Below are positions 12,969-16,587 of a stretch of DNA of 16,587 bases, in pieces (the first letter of the stretch is position 1; each line of letters begins with the position of its first letter). The stretch comes from an uncultured Ruminococcus sp. (lineage in GTDB: Bacteria > Bacillota_A > Clostridia > Oscillospirales > Ruminococcaceae): positions 1 to 16,587 of the forward strand of contig CALFMA010000438.1 of assembly GCA_937880065.1 (NCBI GenBank), written 5' to 3'. Position numbers and translations under genes: made by a program. The notes below the pieces were generated by a model that did no database searches, had not been told where the DNA came from, and worked only from the letters and a program-made list of their open reading frames with translations.

Positions 12969-15233
12969 TCAGCTTTGTTCGCTGAGCATTATGGAAACTC
13001 TGTTCTGTATCATTTCGGCACATTCCTCGGCTGTATATTCGCCGTTAATATATAGGAGAAATTCTTCATTGCAGATACTGCTTATTTGCTCGCTGCTGAA
13101 TATTTTTGCGGTGCATCTGCTTACCACATTGCGGATTAATTCAGCCTCATCCTCGGTGATGTACAGGTTGTAAGGGACGATATATCCGTCAAATCCAAGC
13201 TCACCCACAGGATTTTCCTGCCCTTCCGCAAGAGTATTTTCCGCAAGCGATTTTTCAAAGGCATTTTTCAAGGTAAAAAGCCTGCCGCTGTCATTTTCCG
13301 AGGATTGATATTCCTCACTCATTATATAGGAAATGAACTCCCACGCACCCTCTTTGCAGTCGGAATTTTCAGTTATAGAGTAAAAATCCTGAAATCCCAC
13401 AGTTCCGCCCGAATTGGTATCGGGGAATGAGAGATAACTAAGACCGTCAATGCCAAGCTGATATGTATTGAGCATCTGAAAATCCCGTATATAGTTCATT
13501 CCCTCGGCAAAACCTATCATAGCCGTTCTGTTTTTCAGAGATGCTGCAACTTCCGCCGCCGAAGCATCTGACGATGCAGTTTCGGCATTGCGGCAGAATT
13601 CAAGAAAACGGATAAACTCCTCGGAATTGAAACGGCATTTATCACCGTCAATCCAAGCCGCAAGATTATCAAAATATCCACCTGCACAAAATCTGCCGAA
13701 AACATTTTCTGGGGAACGTGTGTAATAGTCGTAACTCAGCTTCATTCCCGCAGGGCGGCTTTCGTAAAGGGTGAAAAATTCGTCAAAACTCCAGTCTGTG
13801 TATTCCTCACCGATAAAATTTTTATCGGCAATAATGCAGTTGATGAAAAATGTGGGACTAATTCCATAAAGGCTGTCCCTGTATTCCAGAGCTTCAACTA
13901 CATTTTGGAGAATATCGGCTTTTTCAACTCCGTCATACTGCTCCATAAGCTGATACATATCGGTAATTCCGCCTAAATTCACAAGATTTTCCATAATTGT
14001 AACATCATTGTATTTTATAATATCAGGGGCATTGCCTGTGAGAATTTCCATTTTTATATCGTCAAACTCTGCTGACTCTCTTATTTCAAGGAAATATTTG
14101 TCGGAGCGCTTATTGAAATCATTGGCAAGAACCATATAATCCTCATTGTTATAGGTGCAGGCAAGAGTTATTTTTTCCCTGTCAAGGGAGTAGTCGTCGG
14201 AACGTGGGAAAATCCTCGAAATAAAGGGCATTCCCTTATTCGTACCGTAGATGAAAAAGTCATTGCCGCCCTTTTCCACCGTGTAAATATCGCCTACAGG
14301 GAGGTATGATGCGGAATAATCCACAACAAGTTCAACTTCGTGATTTTCCGTCACGCCATAAATTCCGTCAACGCACGAAATATAGAGCAGAAATTCACCG
14401 TCACCTGCAAATACATTTCCGTCAGCTACAGCATTATTCAGCGAAATATCCTCAGAAAACCGATAATTTTCATCAATGAAATTCACCGTCTGATATTCGG
14501 CAACGGCAATTTTTCCCTCAGCATAAACACCTGCATGCACAATCATGGAAGTATTGGGAATTTCCGTGATTTCTCCGCTTTTTTCCATAATCATAAGACC
14601 GTTATTCGTTGTGACGAGAAACGACTCATCGTTAAATTTTTCAATGGAAATCGGCTCTGTGCCTTTAGTGTTGTAGTAGTAATCCATATCCGCAATTTCA
14701 TTTGAGTAAATTTCCTGCTGATTTTCGTCAAACTCCTTTAGGGTATAGAAATATCCCGAATGTTTGAAATGGTCCTCGGCATTGTCGGAAACTCCACTTG
14801 ATTTTCTTTCGGAAATGAGAACCGTGATTTTTCCTGTTTCGTCAATGTCCGATATATACCTCAGTCCTCCACCGTTTTCGATAACGATTTTCTCCGAATA
14901 ATCGGCAAAATCCGAGGAATAGACGCACAGTTTCAGATTAAAATCCATATCATTATAAAGGACGTAAAAACTGTCCTTTTCGGCGATATACTTCATATTC
15001 TGAAAATCCCAGAAATCCTTTGGCAATGCAATCTTTTTTTCTCCGTAAATTGTCTGTCTGAAATTTTCGTCAATTTCGGCAGTTTCCCCTGTATTTTTGC
15101 TGACGGCTGCGGAGTCGCTGTATTCGGCTTTGCTTGATTCGGGTTTGCTTTCGGCAGCAGGCTTTTTCCCCTCGCAGGAAACCACGGAACAAAGGGAAAT
15201 AAAGGCAGTTAAAAATGATAAAGTTTTCTTCAT
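12969..15233 (-). CDS. Large lipoprotein with solute-binding C-terminal half
   Basis: A 754-residue surface lipoprotein. Residues 1-20 are a signal with lipobox VVSC (Cys20), followed by a low-complexity Ser/Lys/Glu linker to about 50. About 70-345 is a beta-rich stretch with repeated short strand patterns that resembles a propeller-like sensor region. From about 353 the sequence fits a family 1 extracellular solute-binding protein: ACTYNNEDYMVLANDFNKR, LTGNAPDIIKY, DSLYGISPTFFIN, AAWIDGDKCRF, RTAMIGFAEG and EGAWEFISYIMSEEYQ. GGAGG lies six bases before the ATG. No ABC permease or ATPase gene is adjacent, so its transporter partner, if any, is elsewhere; it could instead sense a sugar or other solute. 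It lies between two repeat modules and downstream of the dehydrogenase. No clear promoter was seen. Confidence 0.7.
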   Translation of the reverse strand: MKKTLSFLTAFISLCSVVSCEGKKPAAESKPESSKAEYSDSAAVSKNTGETAEIDENFRQTIYGEKKIALPKDFWDFQNMKYIAEKDSFYVLYNDMDFNLKLCVYSSDFADYSEKIVIENGGGLRYISDIDETGKITVLISERKSSGVSDNAEDHFKHSGYFYTLKEFDENQQEIYSNEIADMDYYYNTKGTEPISIEKFNDESFLVTTNNGLMIMEKSGEITEIPNTSMIVHAGVYAEGKIAVAEYQTVNFIDENYRFSEDISLNNAVADGNVFAGDGEFLLYISCVDGIYGVTENHEVELVVDYSASYLPVGDIYTVEKGGNDFFIYGTNKGMPFISRIFPRSDDYSLDREKITLACTYNNEDYMVLANDFNKRSDKYFLEIRESAEFDDIKMEILTGNAPDIIKYNDVTIMENLVNLGGITDMYQLMEQYDGVEKADILQNVVEALEYRDSLYGISPTFFINCIIADKNFIGEEYTDWSFDEFFTLYESRPAGMKLSYDYYTRSPENVFGRFCAGGYFDNLAAWIDGDKCRFNSEEFIRFLEFCRNAETASSDASAAEVAASLKNRTAMIGFAEGMNYIRDFQMLNTYQLGIDGLSYLSFPDTNSGGTVGFQDFYSITENSDCKEGAWEFISYIMSEEYQSSENDSGRLFTLKNAFEKSLAENTLAEGQENPVGELGFDGYIVPYNLYITEDEAELIRNVVSRCTAKIFSSEQISSICNEEFLLYINGEYTAEECAEMIQNRVSIMLSEQS

Positions 15234-15258
15234 AAAATTCCTCCTTTGGGTAATTCAC

Positions 15259-15281
15259 GGGCGGATAATATCCGCCCCTAC
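15259..15281 (-). repeat. REP-like element B (GTAG plus palindrome)
   Basis: Identical core to element A: on the - strand GTAG then GGGCGGAT/ATCCGCCC around three bases. It lies about 26 bases before the lipoprotein start codon, so it would be in that gene's leader or the dehydrogenase tail. Confidence 0.7.
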
Positions 15282-15321
15282 ACAGAATTACGATATATAG
15301 ATAAAAGCACACATTCGGCAC

Positions 15322-15344
15322 GGACTGCCCAAGGCAGCCCCTAC
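15322..15344 (-). repeat. REP-like element C (variant palindrome)
   Basis: On the - strand GTAG then GGGCTGCC...GGCAGTCC, with one mismatch in the stem. It has the same layout as elements A and B but a different stem sequence, as expected for a diverging REP family. Confidence 0.6.
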
Positions 15345-15367
15345 GAAATATATCCACCGCATTCATT

Positions 15368-15434
15368 GGCTAAAGGCTAAAAGCTAATAGCTAATAGCTT
15401 TAAAATGGCTAACGGCTAAAGGCTAACGGCTCTT
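15368..15434. repeat. Heptamer array at the dehydrogenase stop
   Basis: Units GGCTAAA, GGCTAAA, AGCTAAT, AGCTAAT, then 11-base AGCTTTAAAAT, then GGCTAAC, GGCTAAA, GGCTAAC and GGCTCTT. The last unit overlaps the first two bases of the stop codon complement of the - strand dehydrogenase. Inner units can pair (AAAGCTA with TAGCTTT). No T-run terminator was found for the dehydrogenase. Confidence 0.75.
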
Positions 15435-16383
15435 AATTCATATCAAGGCTTGCAATAACCTTTTTGAGAGCGTCAGCACTTGCACGGAGTTTGCCAAGTT
15501 CAGGCTCTGTCATATTGGGGTAAATCTTCTTGATAATACCGCCGCCGCCAACTACCGCAGGCAAGCTGAGGCATACATCGCTTATGCCGTATTTTCCGTC
15601 CATAAGGAATGAAACTGTGCGGATATTATTAGAGTCACGGAGTACATCATCACAAAGCTTATTTATTGTAAGAGCAATTGCATAGAATGTTGCACCCTTA
15701 CGCTTGATAACTTCGCTGCCTGCCTTGCGGACTTCCTCAATGATTGCATCCTCGTCAATTTCACGGTGGTCCTGTTCAGCGCAGTACTGCTCCATTGAGC
15801 TTCCTGCAATTGTAGTAAGTGACCATGGAATCATAGAAGTATCGCCGTGTTCGCCGAAAACATATGCATGAACGCTGTTAGGGCTGATGTCAAGGTGGTC
15901 GGCAATGCTTGAACGGAGTCTTGATGTATCAAGAGCAGTTCCCGAACCGATAACCTGCTCAGGCTTTAGATTTGTGCATTGCAGAATTGCATATGTAATA
16001 ATATCAACAGGATTGCTTACAACAATATAAATAGCATCGGGAGCAGCCTTTGCAACCTGCGGCATAACGTCCTTGATGATATTTACATTTGCCTGTGCAA
16101 GGTCAATTCGTGTCTGTCCTGGCTTACGTGCAAGACCGAGAGTTATAACAACAATGTCAGCACCTGCCGCATCGGCATAAGTACCGTCAAAAACCTCCAC
16201 GTTATGGCTGAACGAAACGCCTTGACGAATATCCATAGCTTCGCCCTTTGCCTTTTCCTTATTTATATCAATAAGGACGATGTCGGAACAAGTTCCTGCA
16301 ACTGCAAAAGTGTATGCACAGGTTGCACCTACATTTCCTGCACCGAGAACAGCTATTTTCTTTCCGCCTTTGATGTTTGCCAT
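15433..16383 (-). CDS. L-lactate/malate dehydrogenase family enzyme
   Basis: A 316-residue NAD-dependent 2-hydroxyacid dehydrogenase. The Rossmann motif is GAGNVGA (14-20), with Asp39 at the end of strand two favouring NAD. The active-site set is present: Arg92 in TRIDL, Asp152 and Arg155 in LDTSRLR, His179 in GEHGD, and Thr232 in GATFYAIA. GSGTALDT and GEHGD are lactate-dehydrogenase style. However, residue 86 in ARKPGQTR is arginine where lactate dehydrogenases normally have the specificity glutamine (Gln102), and arginine there is the malate dehydrogenase residue. The substrate may be pyruvate/lactate or oxaloacetate/malate. The start has AAGGCGGGA upstream and a clear promoter. The gene is likely in redox balancing during fermentation. 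The overall family call is very sure; the substrate is not. Confidence 0.85.
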   Translation of the reverse strand: MANIKGGKKIAVLGAGNVGATCAYTFAVAGTCSDIVLIDINKEKAKGEAMDIRQGVSFSHNVEVFDGTYADAAGADIVVITLGLARKPGQTRIDLAQANVNIIKDVMPQVAKAAPDAIYIVVSNPVDIITYAILQCTNLKPEQVIGSGTALDTSRLRSSIADHLDISPNSVHAYVFGEHGDTSMIPWSLTTIAGSSMEQYCAEQDHREIDEDAIIEEVRKAGSEVIKRKGATFYAIALTINKLCDDVLRDSNNIRTVSFLMDGKYGISDVCLSLPAVVGGGGIIKKIYPNMTEPELGKLRASADALKKVIASLDMN

Positions 16384-16415
16384 AAAAATCCCGCCTTTTC
16401 TTGATTTATAGTAAC

Positions 16416-16432
16416 ATCGGGAAATTCCCGAT
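16416..16432. promoter_or_regulatory. Palindrome in the dehydrogenase leader
   Basis: ATCGGGAA-A-TTCCCGAT is a perfect eight-pair inverted repeat with one central base. It lies in the predicted 5' leader, about 20 bases after the transcription start. It could be an operator or an RNA hairpin. On the + strand it is followed by ATTTTTT and could also act as a terminator for reading from the left. Confidence 0.5.
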
Positions 16433-16456
16433 ATTTTTTGCTCTGTCTATGATATT

Positions 16457-16485
16457 ATTATACCACGTATTTATGAATATTTCAA
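16457..16485 (-). promoter_or_regulatory. Promoter of the dehydrogenase gene
   Basis: On the - strand TTGAAA (16485-16480), a 17-base spacer and a perfect TATAAT (16462-16457), about 75 bases before the start codon. Confidence 0.75.
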
Positions 16486-16522
16486 GTAAAATATACCGAT
16501 TACCCCTGTTTTTTCCCTAATA

Positions 16523-16574
16523 TTGTAAAATTTCACAAACATTGATAAATAATTGTCAATGTTGCCTGTGAAAT
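16523..16574. promoter_or_regulatory. Nested inverted repeats upstream of the dehydrogenase promoter
   Basis: ACATTGA (16539-16545) pairs with TCAATGT (16556-16562). Outside it, TTTCACA (16531-16537) pairs with TGTGAAA just beyond. The first half also overlaps TTGTAAA-AT-TTCACAA (16523-16538), an imperfect 16-base palindrome. These lie 40-90 bases upstream of the -35 box and look like regulator sites. The region to the window end holds no gene start I can support. Confidence 0.45.
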
Positions 16575-16587
16575 ATAGCAGACTTTT

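Noticed and set aside
14340..14705. 121-residue + strand ORF opposite the lipoprotein
   Set aside because: No ribosome binding site, and the - strand frame has clear signal peptide and domain structure; the + frame is a shadow.
15979..16404. 141-residue + strand ORF over the dehydrogenase
   Set aside because: It is antisense to a protein with a complete set of dehydrogenase catalytic motifs and has no start signals.
16523..16538. Canonical Rex operator upstream of the dehydrogenase
   Set aside because: The half-sites are separated by two bases instead of four, giving 16 rather than 18 bases, and one half is imperfect; kept only as a resemblance.

Overview
The window looks like a chromosomal segment of a low-GC anaerobic Firmicute, most likely a gut Ruminococcus or a close relative in the Oscillospiraceae. 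That assignment is inference from several things: consensus-like sigma-A promoters (TTGACA-17-TATAAT), strong GGAGG ribosome binding sites, Gram-positive lipoproteins, paired WYL-domain proteins, and a lactate-type dehydrogenase. No rRNA, tRNA, CRISPR array, phage gene or intact transposase was seen.

Left part (1-2202, + strand): the 3' end of a ribose-type ABC permease (rbsC), its lipoprotein binding protein (rbsB), a hairpin with a T-run, then ribokinase (rbsK) and further hairpins. Together these import a pentose such as ribose and phosphorylate it. Next (2288-6000) two consecutive WYL-domain proteins on the - strand diverge from an RNA ligase gene (rtcB) on the + strand. The shared 186-base gap carries a promoter for the WYL pair, a -10 box for rtcB, and a 12-base direct repeat that ends inside that -10 box. 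This reads as a WYL-controlled RNA-repair module.

Middle (5940-7030): an AT-rich accessory patch. It holds two copies of a dispersed hairpin repeat, one of them read in frame inside a 43-codon ORF. That ORF overlaps an unrecognised 148-residue gene. A 166-base MITE-like element and a bidirectional terminator follow. From 7030 to 10648 on the - strand lies a heterodimeric ABC exporter pair, one subunit with canonical and one with degenerate ATPase residues. It is divergent from a four-helix small membrane protein (10884-11225). Two near-perfect promoters face away from each other there, with a 9+18+9 inverted repeat filling the space between their -35 boxes.

Right part (11233-16587): citrate synthase (+) with its own promoter and terminator, then on the - strand a large lipoprotein with a solute-binding C-terminal half and a lactate/malate dehydrogenase. 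Each of these two - strand genes is followed at its stop codon by the same kind of tail: an array of seven-base GGCTAAN-like units, then REP-like GTAG-plus-hairpin elements. The dehydrogenase has arginine where lactate dehydrogenases usually carry the specificity glutamine, so its substrate is uncertain.

Most candidate novelty is in non-coding structure (operator-like repeats, 3' repeat tails, an in-frame palindromic repeat, a MITE) and in the WYL/rtcB pairing. I did not find a clear multi-gene defence or biosynthetic system of an unknown type.
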